A DNA stretch of 64,000 nucleotides from Prinia subflava (lineage: Eukaryota > Chordata > Aves > Passeriformes > Cisticolidae): the NCBI RefSeq assembly GCF_021018805.1, contig NC_086254.1, forward strand, positions 31,371,300 to 31,435,299, given 5' to 3'. The notes under the pieces are model-generated. The model was given only the letters and a program-made list of their open reading frames with translations. It was not told the origin of the DNA and ran no database searches. The first letter of the stretch is position 1; the number at the start of each line of letters is the position of its first letter. Positions 42,561-54,755 of this stretch are shown here, one piece after another. A program made the translations under genes and the position numbers.

Positions 42561-45500
42561 GGCATCCCTTGCTCCATGTCTCAGGTACTGAGCAATGGCT
42601 GGCGGCAGCGCAGCTCTGCCCGTGTGTCTCGGTGCCCCCCTCCATCTAGAGGAGGGTCCGGGAGTTGTATTTCCAAGAGGGAAAGGGCTGCGTGCGGTGG
42701 GGACACGTGTGCTGCGGGACCGGGCTGGCGGAGGTGGCGATGGGGGTGCCCGTGTGCGGTTTTTGGGGTAGGTAGGTGCATGTACCTGCCCTGACATGGG
42801 CACGGGGGGCAGGGGGTAATGATGTGCGGGAAGGGAGGATGGCAGCACAGACCTACGTGTGAAAACAGGTTGGTTTGGAGGGAATTTGATTGTAAAATAC
42901 ATACGTGCTGGAGTTTAAATAAGTTTTCAAGAAACCTGGAAAGCTCAGGCAGTGAGGAATGTGGGTTTTACACATACTGTAGACTTTTTCCTTTTAGTTG
43001 CATAAGAGCTGTTACATTGGGGGCGGAGAGGGGGGTGTTGCTTCCCTCTCCGCCTGTTTGCTAGAGCAGTTTCTGCCGGACTCCTTTGAAAGAGGGAGGA
43101 TGTGGGGTCATGAACAAGCTGAAATGAATAAAGTAACACTCGGGACAAACAATACTGGCAGTGCCAGTGAGAGCTTTCAAAAACCTATAACGTTTTCCAG
43201 CTGCTCACTCTAAAAACATCAGGCTGGAACTATAAAACTGCTTGCCACAGGTGTGTGAGAAGGGAAGGGGTTCTGGGAAGGAGAGTGAGCCAGAGTCACA
43301 CTAACCTGAGCACTCACAGAGAGGCAGTGTTTATTAGTAGTGGCTGGTAGATCTGCCTGCGTTGGCTGCTAGCTAACCTAGAGGCACTTGGTGGTGTGTT
43401 TGTAAGCAGGTCCTGGATTTATGGATAGATGGTGATCCTAAGTTTCCACACACACACACAGGAGCTCCCTTGCCTCCAGCTAAGAGAAGTGGCTGGCCTT
43501 CCCTCTCCTGTGGTCCTGTGCATGGATGAATGACTGGAGCAGGAACAAGGAGCAGCACAGGGCCTGCTCATGCTCTGAGCCTGGCAGCCCCTTGCCAGGA
43601 CAGAGCTGCTCAGGTCTGGCTGGAAATGCCAGTCACAAATGGGAGCTGTGTGCCCATCCCAGGGGATCAGAGGGAGTCCTTGGGGAGGGGCTGGGATGGA
43701 TGTGCAGCTCCTGGGAGGAGCAAATGGGATGTGCTGGGGTGTGGGATCAGGGGATCCCTGCTGGAAGAGAGCAGAGAGAGGCTTGGAGGGAGGATGACCC
43801 TGCTCACACCTTGCTGCTTCATGGAGAGAGCTGCTGCCCCGGGTGGGCTGTTGGAGATCGTGTAGCCTGCTCAGGACCTCTGAATGGGGGCACGGGGAGG
43901 CAGCTGGGGTTGCAGCAGCTCAGCTCCCTGCTCACAGGCTGGGATGCAGTCAGAGTTCCCTGGCATGGCCGTCAGATGGCCTGTGGAGAACAGCCTCAGG
44001 GCTGAGCACAGGAACGAGCTGCAGGGCCTCAGCCCAGCTCTCATGGGCTTGCCGTGTTGAGACACCTCTGGCAGGTGGAGGCAGAGGAAAGGGACTGTGA
44101 CTGTCAGGATGAAGTGGAAGGGTTTGGTAAGAAGGGCTCTGGTGCTTCCTCTTAGAGTGTGTGTGTGTGTGTGTGTGTGTGTGCATGCACAGGGTGAGTG
44201 TGCACAGCCCTCCCCCAGCCCCCACCATGTCACTCCCAGGGGCCAGAGCAGCAGGACTTTGGCTCACCCTGAGTGGGGAAAGATCGATGGAGGGACAAGC
44301 ACTGATGGCAAACAGGTGAAGACAAATACATTCCCTACCCATCCATACCAAGCCCCCAGCTGGCACAGGGGAAGCCACGTCCTCCCGCCTCACTGAGCAC
44401 CTCTCTGCACCTGCAGCTTGCGCTGGCCCATCTGCTCCATCCCGCTGACCTCCTGCCTCAGCTCTGCTCTGCACCGTGGGCCTGTGCTCTCCTCTCCTCC
44501 CGCTCTGCCGTCTGCCACATCCCCCTGTCCTTAATCCCTGCCTCACCACACATCCCTGCTGTCTCTGCCCCTGTGGACCAAGTCCATCTGCTCCTGCCGG
44601 CAGCCCTGCCTTCAGCTGAAACAGCCTTGGCTTCCATCTGTCCTACCAGCAGTCCTGCATCCTTCCCAAACACTGCCTTCCTCCCAGCCAGCTAATCCTC
44701 AGCGCCTGCCTTTGCTGCTTGGCTCAGGAAAGCTGACTGGTACCTGTGGCACCCAGCTGCAGGCAGGTGGCAGGAGGGAAGAGGCTCTCTACTAATCCTA
44801 GAGATCCGAAGGGGTTTCCAGCCTCCATCACAGATCTGCTCTGTGTCCCTGCCTCCGTGATGGAGGGACCCACGATGCTACAGCCCTACAGAACAGCATC
44901 TCCTCTCTGTGCCTAGTCAGTGGCAGCACCCACAGCAAGGGCTGACGGCTTTTGGGTTGGCCCCTGCACTGGTAGCACTCCAGGAGCTGCAGCAGGACAG
45001 ATCACCCCTGCCAGGCACTGCTGGAGCTATTTCTGGATGTTATTCTTACAACTGCTGCTGCTGGGATTCTGATTGTCCTCACAGCCTGTCTCACCACACA
45101 GTCCATGCTGTGCCAAGCACAGTCCAGCACTGGGGACTCCACCAGCACTGGTGACAACGTGGCTGTGACTGTGACAGGAACCACGCTCCTGCAGCATGGT
45201 TGTGATGATCCTCCCCAGCAGCTGCCCAAGCTGGGGGGCTCCTTCCAGCTCCTGCCCCCCAGCCCTGGCAGTGTCTGGCAGTGCAGGCACTGCTGTCTGC
45301 TGGGCAGGGGGTGACAGTGTCTCCTGTGTTTCCCCCAGGAGCTTCTGTGCCTACGTGGTGCAGCGCAACGTGACATGCACGCTGCAGGATGGGGCTGAGA
45401 GCTACGTCAAAGCCGAGTACCACAAGTGCAGCTGGGGACCCAAGTGCCCAGGGAAAGTGCTGTGAGTATGGGGGGCACTGGGGCATGGCTCCCTTCCCCT

Positions 45501-48500
45501 CCCAGAGACCTTTCTCGACTGAGACCCTGTGCCACCCTTCTGACCATAAGCCCCACTTTCCAGAGGGCAGTGAGGGGGGCTGAAGGACTTTTCCTGGACA
45601 TGGCAGAGAGTGGCAGGGCAGTAGTGTTGGCAGGAGGCAAGGAGGGATCTGTCAGGAGGGAGAGGGAGCTCTATCCCTCCTCAGAAACTGGCAGGGGAGG
45701 TTTAGATTGGATATCAGGAAAAGGTTTTCACCCAGATGAGCACTGGAAAAGGCTCCCTGGGGAAGCTGACCACAGCACTAAGCCTGACAGAGTTGAAGAA
45801 GCATTTGGACAGTGCTCTCAGGCCCATGCTGGGATTTTTGGGGGTGTTCTGTGCAGTTGCTGGGCACAATGATCCTTATGGGTCCCTTCACACTCAGGGT
45901 ATTCTATGATTCAGAAATAAATCTGGAAATCATGGGAAGGGGGAGGTGCTGTGCATGTGTGTAGGACAGCAGTTTGTCCCAGACCTGCAATGTGGCAGAA
46001 TGATGGCAGCTCAGGGAGAACCTGTCTGAGAGGATGAGGAAATAGAGCCTGTGGCTGGGATGGCTCAGTGCTTCCAGGAAAACATTTGCAAAGTCTTTGC
46101 CACCTCGTCAGTGCTGGAGGGAAACACTTTACTGTGCCACAGCTGGAGCCGCTGTGGTGCAGGGCAGACACTGGGGCTTTGTGCTTCACCACCCTCCAGG
46201 GATGCTGCTCCATGCAGAAAAGCTGTTCTGCATCCTCCCCAGGCTTGAGGAGTGGAGCAGAGCTGAGCACAGAGGAAAACTGGGATGAGAGAAGTTTTTG
46301 TCAGAGCCTGGTACTCATCCTGTGGCAGCTGGCTGGGACTCTCCGTGTGTTGGTGGTGCCGTGGGCTCTACTGGCATCCTCTGCTGGCAGAGACGGGCAG
46401 CCAGATCCACTCACTCACTTGTCCTTTCCATCACAAGAGTTTTAGCAGCACTGGGGACTTCAGGACATCCTGCAGCTGCTGGTACCCATGGAGGAGATCT
46501 CCAAAACCTCTCCCATCTCCACAATGTCCTGTTTATCTCCTCTGTTTGTCTCCTTCAAACAAAACCAGGGTGAAACCAGGGTGTTTGCTGAGGGCAGATG
46601 GACCCACAGCCAAATTTGCTGCAGAGCCTCAGATGATGCATCCATGGACAAAAGGAAGACATGGGTTTTCCATGTGCTGGGGCCATCAGCTAATGTTTGT
46701 TCAGCTGGCTGCAAACACTTCCCCTTGCTGCTGTTTGGAACAGAGATAGAAAGATTTGGAGGTGCTTGAAGATCTGGAGGTGCTCAAACCTTTGAGCTCC
46801 TCTGCAGAGGCTGGGATGTCACAGAGAAGGTGCTGGGATGACACAGAGAAGCTGCTCTGCCTTTTGGATGCCTCCTCCTCCTTTCTTCACCCCCTGACAG
46901 TGGTTGGAGCAGCAATCTCCTGTGGTACATCCAGGCAGGTTTCTACACACTACAACAGAAGGAAAGATCATTGAAGCTCAGCAGAGTCTGTGAAGAGGAG
47001 TTACAAGAAGAGCTTGTTTTGAAACTGTCCCTTTGGGAAATTGATGTTGAGAGATTTTGAAGAGATTCAAGGAGCAGAGGATTTGGGTTTGGTTTATTCC
47101 CCTGCCCTGTGGTGTGTATGGAGGTGGCTGGATCTCCCTGGGAATCGTGTGGAAGCAGCACTGCCAGGGGCTGCAGCCTGGGCTGGAGACGCTGGATTCA
47201 GACAAGGACATGGCTGGCAGGGAATCAGCCCCGTGTGCTGCCCTGACCGATGGATAAGTGCCTGCTGCAGCCCCTCTGCAGCATGGATGGCTCTGCTGGT
47301 CCTCCAAGACCTTCTGCTGAACACACTGGAGAGGAACCAGAGGCTGATTGTGTGTGTTGTTACAAAACAGCAAACTGCAGGATGTTCAGGCCCTGGTACA
47401 TTCAGATTGGAAATTTCCAAAAGGCAGGCTCAAAGCACTGGTATTTAGAGGTGGTGAGAAAAGTGCTGTGTTCAGCCCTGTACAGCTCAGCTCAGCTGGT
47501 GGGGGAACACAGGAGACAGCAGGGTCCTGTCCCATCACTGCTGCCTCACAGGGAGGTGCCATGGAGAAGCAGGGAACAGCTGAATTCTCCCCCTTGGCTG
47601 GTGGGACCCCATCCAGAGTGAGAGCAGAGGGGGAAGGTGTGGGGTGGGCTTGCACTTGATGTACTGGGTATGGGAGGATCAATGCTGTAGTACCCAAATC
47701 CACACTGGAGACACTTCCAGGGTATCCCAGCTGGGGCAGGAGGCAGTGTAAGGAGCATCTCTCTGTGCACATCACAGCATCACCCTGGAGACCCTCACCA
47801 GGCCAGCCCAAGCCCCTTTAGGCTTCCCAGCAAACTGATGCTCTCCACACAGAGAGAAAACACCTTTCCAAAGGTATTTCAGCCCTCAGGAGGGTTTCCA
47901 GACAGGATTACAGTTGAGAAGAGGATTTTTTTTGATCCCACTAGGAAATTCTGTAGGTCAATTCAAAGTGCCAACCACTTTTACAAGCAGGCCACTTCCC
48001 TCTTGGAAGTGATGTGAGCTTGCAGGGCTTTTGAAATCAGTTCCATCATTTCATCTTGTGCTCTGCTGGCTAGAACAGTGTGGCATCTGTAGCAGTGGTC
48101 ACCTATCAGACCAGGAACTGCAGCAATACACTTAGAGCTGCAATTCTAAATCAACACAGTGTCCCAGGTTAAAAAATACTCGACCAAAACCCCACTGTAA
48201 TGCTACACTGAGCTATGCTGCAGCAAGAGCTCTTGGAGAAGAAGGGCCATGTTCTGCAGGTGCAGCACAAGGGTTTCAGCCAGGCTTTCCCATGTGCCCA
48301 GATCTCCCACATCCAACAGGACCATGACCCTGCTCTATTGCCTGATGTTGAGGTTGCTTCTCTAACCTGTCTTCTCTCTCCCTCCCCTCTCCTGGACAGG
48401 TACCGCACCTTCTTCAGGCCCAAATACAAGATTGGATACAAAACAGTGACCGAGCTGTCGTGGAGGTGCTGCCCAGGCTTCATGGGAGAAGGGTGCCATG

Positions 48501-51041
48501 ACAGCCCCACAGACCAGCCTGGCCTTCTGCCCCAGCATCCCAGCCCTAAAATGCCTCCCGGGCAAAAGATGTTTCCCATGCCCAGACTTCCTCCCTATCC
48601 CAAAAGCCACCCTGACTTGTTTCCAGGACCAAAGAAGAATCAATATGGTAAGAGCTTGTTCCTGCTTCATGTCCCCAGGTCGCCACACCATTGTCATGCA
48701 CTCAAACCTCCAAGTTCTCTCTGTTGCAGCACAGAGTATGAACCTGGCAAAAATTCAGTGGGTGATATGTTTTCTGTCAGAGACCTGACATTTGATTGCT
48801 TTGAGGACCACTTGCTTTTTAAATCTTGTTTCTTTCAAAACATGCAGCTTTAAAATTGCCTTTCCTCATTGATTAAGAGCATTTTTCCATTAATTATGGG
48901 GATGATAGGATGCGTCTCTAGATTAAGCTCTCCCAGGCTGTTATCATCATCTGCTGTTGAACTTGGGAACAGAAGACTGGATCCCAAGAGGAAAGAGGGT
49001 TTCTTGATAGCTTAAGGAGAGATGTGGGCTGAGATTTTGCTGAAATAACAGAGGTCAGAACACAAGGTTATTATGGGAAAGGACTAAAGGGAACTTAGAG
49101 GAGCACCAGCCCTCACTGTGCCCTCTCTATTTCTTTCCCTGTGCAGGCAGGAAGCTGCCGGGCCTCTTTGGGGACCGCCTGGATCGTCTGGAGGAGGAGG
49201 TGAGGCGCCTTTCCCAGTCCTACGACAGCCTGCACACCATGGTGAGTGGGCTGGGGGACCGCCTGCGCCTGGCCATCCAGGAGGACACCACCAAGATGAT
49301 CGGCTCCCTGATGAACAGCCCGGGCACGCCAGACTCCTCCGTGGGCTTCGGCATCATTCCTGACGGCCTAGTGGATGTGGCAGACAAAGCTGACGTGGCC
49401 ACCTACCCTCCCGTGGGGGAGATCCTGACCAAAGTGACAGAGGTGAGCGATGTGCTGAAAACCAAGGCGGATCTGCTGCACGAGGTTCAGGGCATGGTCC
49501 TGGACCACGACGGGCACATCAAGCACCTGCTGGAATCCGCCCGGCCCTCGCCCCTCACCTCCATCGACCTGCTGGAGGAGTATGTGGACACGAGGCTGAG
49601 CAACCTGCGTGGAGAGCTGCTCGATGGCTTCGAGAAGAAGCTGGGCAAGATCCAGACCACGTGTGATTTCCGCCTCCAAGAGGTGCGGCAGCAGTGTGAG
49701 GAGGAGAAAGCTGCCAACCTGCGGCTGCAGCAGACGCTGGATGGGAAGGAGCTGGAGATCAAGAAAGAGATCTCTCAGCTGGAGACCCAGATCCAAGGGC
49801 TGACGGTGGTGGAAAGCTGCTGCAGCAACCTGGACTACCTCACCGATCGCATGAACATCCTTGAGAAAGGCCTTCACAGCATCTCTGAGTCCCAGAAGAA
49901 CCTGCACTCACGCCTGGATGGAGAAATCTCCACTGTCACCCTAGGGAACCTCTTTGAAGGGCGCTTTGAGGACCTGGAAGCCAGACTCAATGCAACAGAG
50001 AGAGAAACGGGGAGCTGCTGCTCTGGTATAGAGGACAGCATGAAAGGCACGGTGGTGGCAGAGGTGGATGGCATGAGGACTGCCTTTGAAGACAAAATGC
50101 AGACCCTGGAGGACAGGTTCATGACCATTGTGGGGGAGCTGAACAATGTCAGTTCTCCCATGGGCATGGACGGAGCAGTGGTGCCTGTGCTGGAAGGGGA
50201 GCTTGCCAGCATGAGGAAAAGGACAGATGAGACACTGGAGGCATTGCAGAATCGCCTCATCACGCTGGAGACCACCTGCTCTCTGGGCTGTACCTCTGCC
50301 TCCAAAGATGTGGAGACCTTTCGGACGGAGATTGAGGATTGCCAGAACAAGAACCAGGACCTGCTGCTGCGGATGGACAGCAATTACGACCTCCTGCGCA
50401 AGCTGAACGCCACCATCCTGGAGATCCAGAGGAGAATTGAGGAGGAAGCATCGGGGGCTTTGCAAGGGGAGATCACCTTGCTAAAGATCAACCTGAACAC
50501 CGTGAGCAAGTCTCTGACAGGGCTCAAGGACTCCGTGTCCCAGTACTCAGACACCGTGACGCACGTCAACTCCTCCCTAGATGAGCACGAGCGGAAGATT
50601 GAGGATGAGGTCCACTCCATCCAGGAGAAAGTCAACGACCACGGCTCACAGCTTTTCTTCAGCAACCGCCGTGTCCTGAACCTCAAGGGAGACCTGGAGC
50701 GACTCAAAGCCAGGATTGTCAGCGACCTGAGCTCCTGCAAGAGCGTGGCCCACGGCCTGCAGCAGGAGGTCTCTCTCTTCGACCAGCGGGTGGCGCGGGT
50801 GGAGAGCGCCTGTGGCAGGCTGGGGGCCATCCCCGGCAGCCTGGACAACATCAGGGAGGAACTGGAGAAACACACGGGCAGTCTGTGGGACTACATGGAC
50901 CACATGAACGGGACACTGGCTGCCCACTCTCAGGAAATAACAGGACTGAAGGACAACTTGCTTGACTGCCAAGCCAAGGTCTCTGAGCTGGCAGAACAGG
51001 TCGGGCACTTGGAGGAGAAGGCAGAGAGGAGGCAGCATTAG
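42103..51041 (+). CDS. EMILIN3: EMILIN3, elastin microfibril interfacer 3 (complete, 4 coding exons)
   Basis: Secreted extracellular-matrix glycoprotein of the EMILIN/multimerin family. The spliced CDS joins 42103-42299, 45339-45461, 48400-48647 and 49147-51041 with GT-AG junctions and compatible phases, giving 820 residues. Residues 1-28 form a signal peptide with a basic n-region and a Leu/Ala core. Residues 67-139 are an EMI domain with seven cysteines (69, 79, 96, 102, 130, 131, 139) and the family ending RCCPGFMGEGC. A Pro-rich linker (about 140-190) follows, then about 630 residues of heptad-rich coiled coil in one large exon with Cys pairs and several N-x-S/T sites. There is no collagen stretch and no C-terminal C1q domain, which separates EMILIN3 from EMILIN1, EMILIN2 and the multimerins. 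Four coding exons and convergent LPIN3 match the known human locus. The start ATG has A at -3 and no upstream ATG was seen after the predicted TSS. Human EMILIN3 is somewhat shorter (about 766). Family work describes EMILIN3 in skeletal mesenchyme and gonads; that is known of the family, not seen here. Confidence 0.93.
42300..45338 (+). other. EMILIN3: EMILIN3 intron 1
   Basis: GT-AG intron. The first 250 bases are still CpG island. It holds a (GT)n microsatellite at 44157-44183 and a short (CA)n run near 43449. I see no recognised transposon or conserved exon inside. Confidence 0.85.
44157..44183. repeat. (GT)n microsatellite in EMILIN3 intron 1
   Basis: About 13 uninterrupted GT units. Confidence 0.97.
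45339..45461 (+). CDS. EMILIN3: EMILIN3 coding exon 2 (first half of EMI domain)
   Basis: The acceptor is TTTCCCCCAG|G and the donor is GTGCT|GTGAGT. It encodes EMI residues 67-106 with Cys69, 79, 96 and 102 and an N-glycosylation sequon NVT at Asn76. The domain opens with FCAYV where EMI domains usually have WCAYV. Confidence 0.93.
45462..48399 (+). other. EMILIN3: EMILIN3 intron 2
   Basis: GT-AG intron. It contains a sense-oriented CR1 3' end at about 45685-45915. A small imperfect tandem repeat (GCTGGGATGTCACAGAGAAG-like, two units) lies near 46810-46855. The rest shows no gene signal. Confidence 0.85.
45685..45915 (+). mobile_element. CR1 LINE 3' end in EMILIN3 intron 2
   Basis: Matches the avian CR1 3' end: GGTTTAGATTGGATATCAGG, CACAGCACTAAGCCTGACAG, TTGGACAGTGCTCTCAGG and GATCCTTATGGGTCCCTTC, with terminal ATTCTATGATTC. 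Truncated at the 5' side as usual. Confidence 0.92.
48400..48647 (+). CDS. EMILIN3: EMILIN3 coding exon 3 (second half of EMI domain, Pro-rich linker)
   Basis: The acceptor is CCTGGACAG|G and the donor is TATG|GTAAGA. It starts at YRTFFRPKYKIGYKTVTELS, continues through the CC pair and the last EMI cysteine (139), and then encodes a proline-rich, low-complexity linker to residue 189. Confidence 0.93.
49147..51041 (+). CDS. EMILIN3: EMILIN3 coding exon 4 (coiled-coil region, C-terminus)
   Basis: The acceptor is CTGTGCAG|GC. The phase selects 49147 over the second AG four bases downstream. This one large exon encodes 630 residues of nearly continuous coiled-coil heptads with Cys-Cys pairs (ESCCSNL, GSCCSGI) that could support oligomer disulfides, and N-glycosylation sequons (LNATE, NNVSS, LNATI, VNSSL, MNGTL). 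It ends at TAG 51039-51041 with no C1q-like sequence. Confidence 0.94.
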
Positions 51042-53570
51042 CCACACTGCCATGCCATGTGTCTTCCATCTCCCTCTGTGAAGGACAGGATTAAATTATA
51101 TCACACAGACTCGCTCCAATGTGACAAGAGCTCTTGGGATAACTTTTTTTATGAAAAGCTGCTACTTTTTTTTTTTTTTTTCCCTGATCTTGTTGGCCCC
51201 ACTTCTCTTTAATTCCACTGTGCTGGTACTCCCCTCCTGAGGCTCAGCAACTGTCCTGAGCCTGGTGCAGCAGGTCCTGACCTGGTGTTGCTTTGGCTCC
51301 TGGGCTCTTGACCCCAGAAGGACAACTCAAGAGTAAGCTGGAGGCAGGAACATTTTTTAAAATTTTATTTTTGTGGATTTATGATTTCTTGAAGAATAAA
51401 ACCCTGTAGTTATCAGCTGAGGAATAGTTTCTCCGACCTAAAGACCACCTGCATCTTAATCCAGAGACTGAGCAGAGCCAGGGCTCCTTGCAGGGAACAA
51501 AACGCACCACAGGAACTGTAGATTTCAAAGAACACACGTAGTCACACGTCCCTGTGGGAACTGGCTTCCCTTCTCCAAGATGGCAGCCCTCCTGGTGTAT
51601 GGTAAATCCATTTTTAATGCTCCCTCCTCCATGCACATGCCCTGTGGAGCACACAAGGGTGTGCATTAGGAAAACACATATGCATATGTATATTTATATT
51701 TATGGTATATGTATGTATATTTTTGAACAATCCTGTGTCATGGTGCTCATCTGATTCCAGTTTCCTAATGCTGCCCCCATGTCCTTTGCCATATTCCAAA
51801 GACCCACACTGAGTAGCTAAAAGCTGTGGCAGCAGTGTTTGGAGAGAGCCCCATGATCCCTGGGGCTGCTGTGCTTTGCAATCCCACTTTGCTGGGCTCT
51901 CTGGTTACACCTGGGCTCTCTGGTTATGGAAAACACATCTCTTCCCTGAGGAGAAGTGTGTCCATAGGTCTCTGCAGAGACCAAGCCGGGCACAGAGCAG
52001 TCCTGTCCTCCAGCCCTGGCTCTCTCCTGTTTTATTGCTTAAACTGTGAACTCCATCATCTCATCCCAGGCAGGAGAGTTCCAGCTGCTCCAGGGTGTGA
52101 GTGCAGCAGGGTTGCATGGATAAGTTACAGCAAAGTCCCATTGTGAAATGTGGGACTTGCAACATGACTCACACGGCTTCCAGTCCAGGAACCTTCCTCA
52201 TGCTCTTCTGATCCCACTGGGATGCCTGTAGCCCTGGGACCAACACCAATGTGGAACAATCTGTGACAACACCGCTGGAGACCAGCTCAGAATGAAACTC
52301 CCACATCATTTACTCAGCTTGATTCTGGTTTCCCATGAATAGGCAGCCTGGAAAACGTCCACATTCCTGAGCAGCTCCAGCCTTGCCCTACAGAGCTGTT
52401 GCACACAGAATCCACCTCTCCCATGGGCACCCTCTGCTGATCAGCCAATGGGGACTTCATTACTAGCATGAGGAGGAAATTAAAGAGCCTCCATTCAAGC
52501 AACTCTGGCACTTTATAGCAGAGGAGCGTATTTTTCTCTCAGCCTTGTAACTCATGAGCCCTTCTATCTGAGCCCTTTGGCTCACACAGTGCCTGCCACC
52601 CTCACCAGGCTGTCCCTGCAGCGGCTCCCAGCAGAGATGCATCTGGGCAGCTTTTTTCCTCCAGAAAATCTGAGTGAGCTCCCTTAAACATGCTTCCAGG
52701 CTAGGGAGGACCATAGGGATCACTGAGTCCAGTAGCCACACCATGTTGCCCTGAGGCAGTAAAAGCTCATTCCCCTGACAGAGGAGCACAGACGGGACAC
52801 GTGGCCCCACCACCACTTGCCCAGCCCTGCCAGGTGCTCACAGCCCCAGAATCCACTCCCACTGCTCTGGGCTTTGCTGATTTGGAGCTACCCTCCAGCT
52901 GCTGAGACACTTCTCTAGCTGAGGAACAACCTCCTGCTGCCATTGGGCATCCTGCAAAACCTGCTCTTATTTTTCTCCTGCCTAAGGAAGGAGTCTCAAG
53001 CCAACCCTGAGTACTTTGTGATGGGCCAGGGGAGCCCTCACCCTGCATGGGGAGCATCCTGCCTAAGCCCCCTTTCCATCCTCTCACACCAGGGAGAAAA
53101 CCAAAGAGAAAACCAAGCCAAGGGCCAGGCTCCCTGTTCCCCAGCCATGGCTGGGTTAGAGTAACTGAACAGGAACAGCTTCCCAGAGAAGAGGGAGCCA
53201 GGACTGGCCATAACTAAAGCAGGACAAGGAAGAAGTCTGACCTTCCGGAAAATGGTGCTATGTTTGGACTATTCCTGACTAGTCACTTGAAGTTATGGAC
53301 AGTTTGTTACTTCAGTTCTCAGCTATTCATGTTAAAAAGTGAAAGGAACTTTGTACAAAACTGGGCATTTTAAAAAAATTGCTTGCAGAGTAAGGAAATG
53401 GTGCCCATGGGGTTGTCCTTGCATGGGCAGCTTTCTGAGGCAGTTGATAACTGATCCTGTTAAAAGACTGTGTTCTATTGTTTTGAAAACCATGTCTATT
53501 TGTTCAGATTTTAAAAGCTGAAAAACCATTTGTACTGGAAAGGAAAAAAATAAAGTATTTCTTGCTGAGG
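51042..53570 (+). other. EMILIN3: EMILIN3 3' UTR and possible alternative poly(A) sites
   Basis: After the stop there is ATTAAA near 51091, AATAAA at 51395-51400 and AATAAA at 53549-53554. The last is preceded by a long AT-rich, UTR-like stretch and followed by a GT-rich TGACTTGTGTGACTT element. This suggests proximal (about 51.4 kb) and distal (about 53.57 kb) ends. A 16-T run lies at 51166-51181 and an AT-rich TATGTATATTTATA tract at about 51680-51725. Which site is used cannot be read from sequence. Confidence 0.5.
52685..52745 (-). mobile_element. Possible CR1 remnant
   Basis: GGACCATAGGGATCACTGAGTCCAG-like sequence resembles the complement of a CR1 end. The evidence is thin. Confidence 0.3.
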
Positions 53571-53739
53571 TTTCCATGATCAAAATGACTTGTGTGACTT
53601 CCAGAAGTGGCAGACAAGGAGATAACTTACACTCACACACAGGGGTCAGGGGAGGAGAAGGTAGATGCCAGACTGGAGGAAGCAGCCCAGCAGTGCTTCT
53701 GCCTTTGTTTTACTTTATAACCTCCCATGAAGACAGAGT

Positions 53740-54236
53740 TGGGGTGATACACAGAAAGACCCTAAAACTCAAAGACAAAGTGAGTTATAAAGTAGGTGTG
53801 TAGTTTATTCGGCTGGGCGCATGCGGGACAGTTCCACAAAGGCATGTGCACCTACTTGCTCTCAGCATTCCTTTTTATCCTCTAAAATGTTACGTACACA
53901 TTGGATTTTGCAATACATTTGTGCATATTCATTTCCTCGCTCCACTCTGCCCACTTGTATACTAATTAGCTTATCAGTCTTTTGTGCCTGGCCTGCGTAC
54001 GTGTCTCTGGTGGTCTTCTTGGGGGCTGCGGGGGATGAAGTAAGTGGTCTTCATCAAAGGTGACCTTCCCACCCATCTCCTTGTTCATGCTCACTGATCC
54101 TTTGGTCCCAGTCCAAACCACAAGGCTGACCTAATCTAGTTCCAGGAGTCTGAGGAGCCTTGTTATCCTGGTAGCTTTGTAAGTTTAGCATTGTTGTCCT
54201 GGTTTGGTGACCATCATTCTTCCCCCTCATCACACA
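53740..54236 (-). mobile_element. Solo ERV LTR (antisense to EMILIN3)
   Basis: Read on the - strand it begins TGTGATGAGGGGG and ends CACCCCA. It has a TATA-like ATAAAAAG (53872-53879) and an AATAAA signal (53804-53809) placed as in U3-R-U5. No internal retroviral sequence borders it, so it is a solo LTR of about 0.5 kb. I found no clear target-site duplication, so the boundaries may be off by a few bases. Confidence 0.65.
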
Positions 54237-54399
54237 TCCTTGCATTCTTTCACACTGCTTTCACTGCTACACCCTGTTTTCCCATGTACATCCTGTCTTC
54301 CCTTTTCAGGCAGTTAATACAGTAAAATGCAACAAATATTAAGCAATACACATCACCTAAACATCTATTTCTAATCAATACCCCTCTAATTCCTAACCC

Positions 54400-54755
54400 A
54401 GTGTCTGAGGGGATGCTCAGCCTGGAGAAGAGTGGGCCATGAGGAGGCCTCACTGCAGCCATGCAAGACTTGAAGGGTCCCATAAGAAAGATGGGGACAG
54501 AGTGTTCAACAGGTTCTGTGGTGGGAGGAGAAGGAAAGATGGCTTTTAACTGCAGAAGATCAAATTAGGCTGTATGTAAGGAAACTGCTATTTTACACTA
54601 AGGGTGATGAGGCACAGGCCCAGGCTGTGCACAGAGGCTGTGATTGCCCCATCCCTGGGAACATCTGAGGCCAGGCTGGATGAAGCTGAGCAGCCTGGGC
54701 TGGTGGGAGGTTGCTCAGGTTGGAACAAGATGAACTTTAGGGTCCTTTCCAAGAA
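54400..54755 (+). mobile_element. CR1 LINE fragment (old subfamily, sense)
   Basis: The order of phrases (GGATGCTCAGCCTGGAGAAG, CTGATTGCCCCATCCCTGG-like, GAGGCCAGGCTGGATG, GGTGGGAGGTTGCTC, GGGTCCTTTCCAA) follows the CR1 3' region. It is diverged and lacks the terminal octamer. Confidence 0.75.

Noticed and set aside
41174..42577. 467-codon frame on the - strand over the EMILIN3 promoter
   Set aside because: GC-rich CpG-island shadow of EMILIN3 exon 1; Pro/Arg/Ala-biased composition and no conserved domain.
49368..51053. Several - strand frames within EMILIN3 exon 4
   Set aside because: Antisense shadows of a long coding exon.
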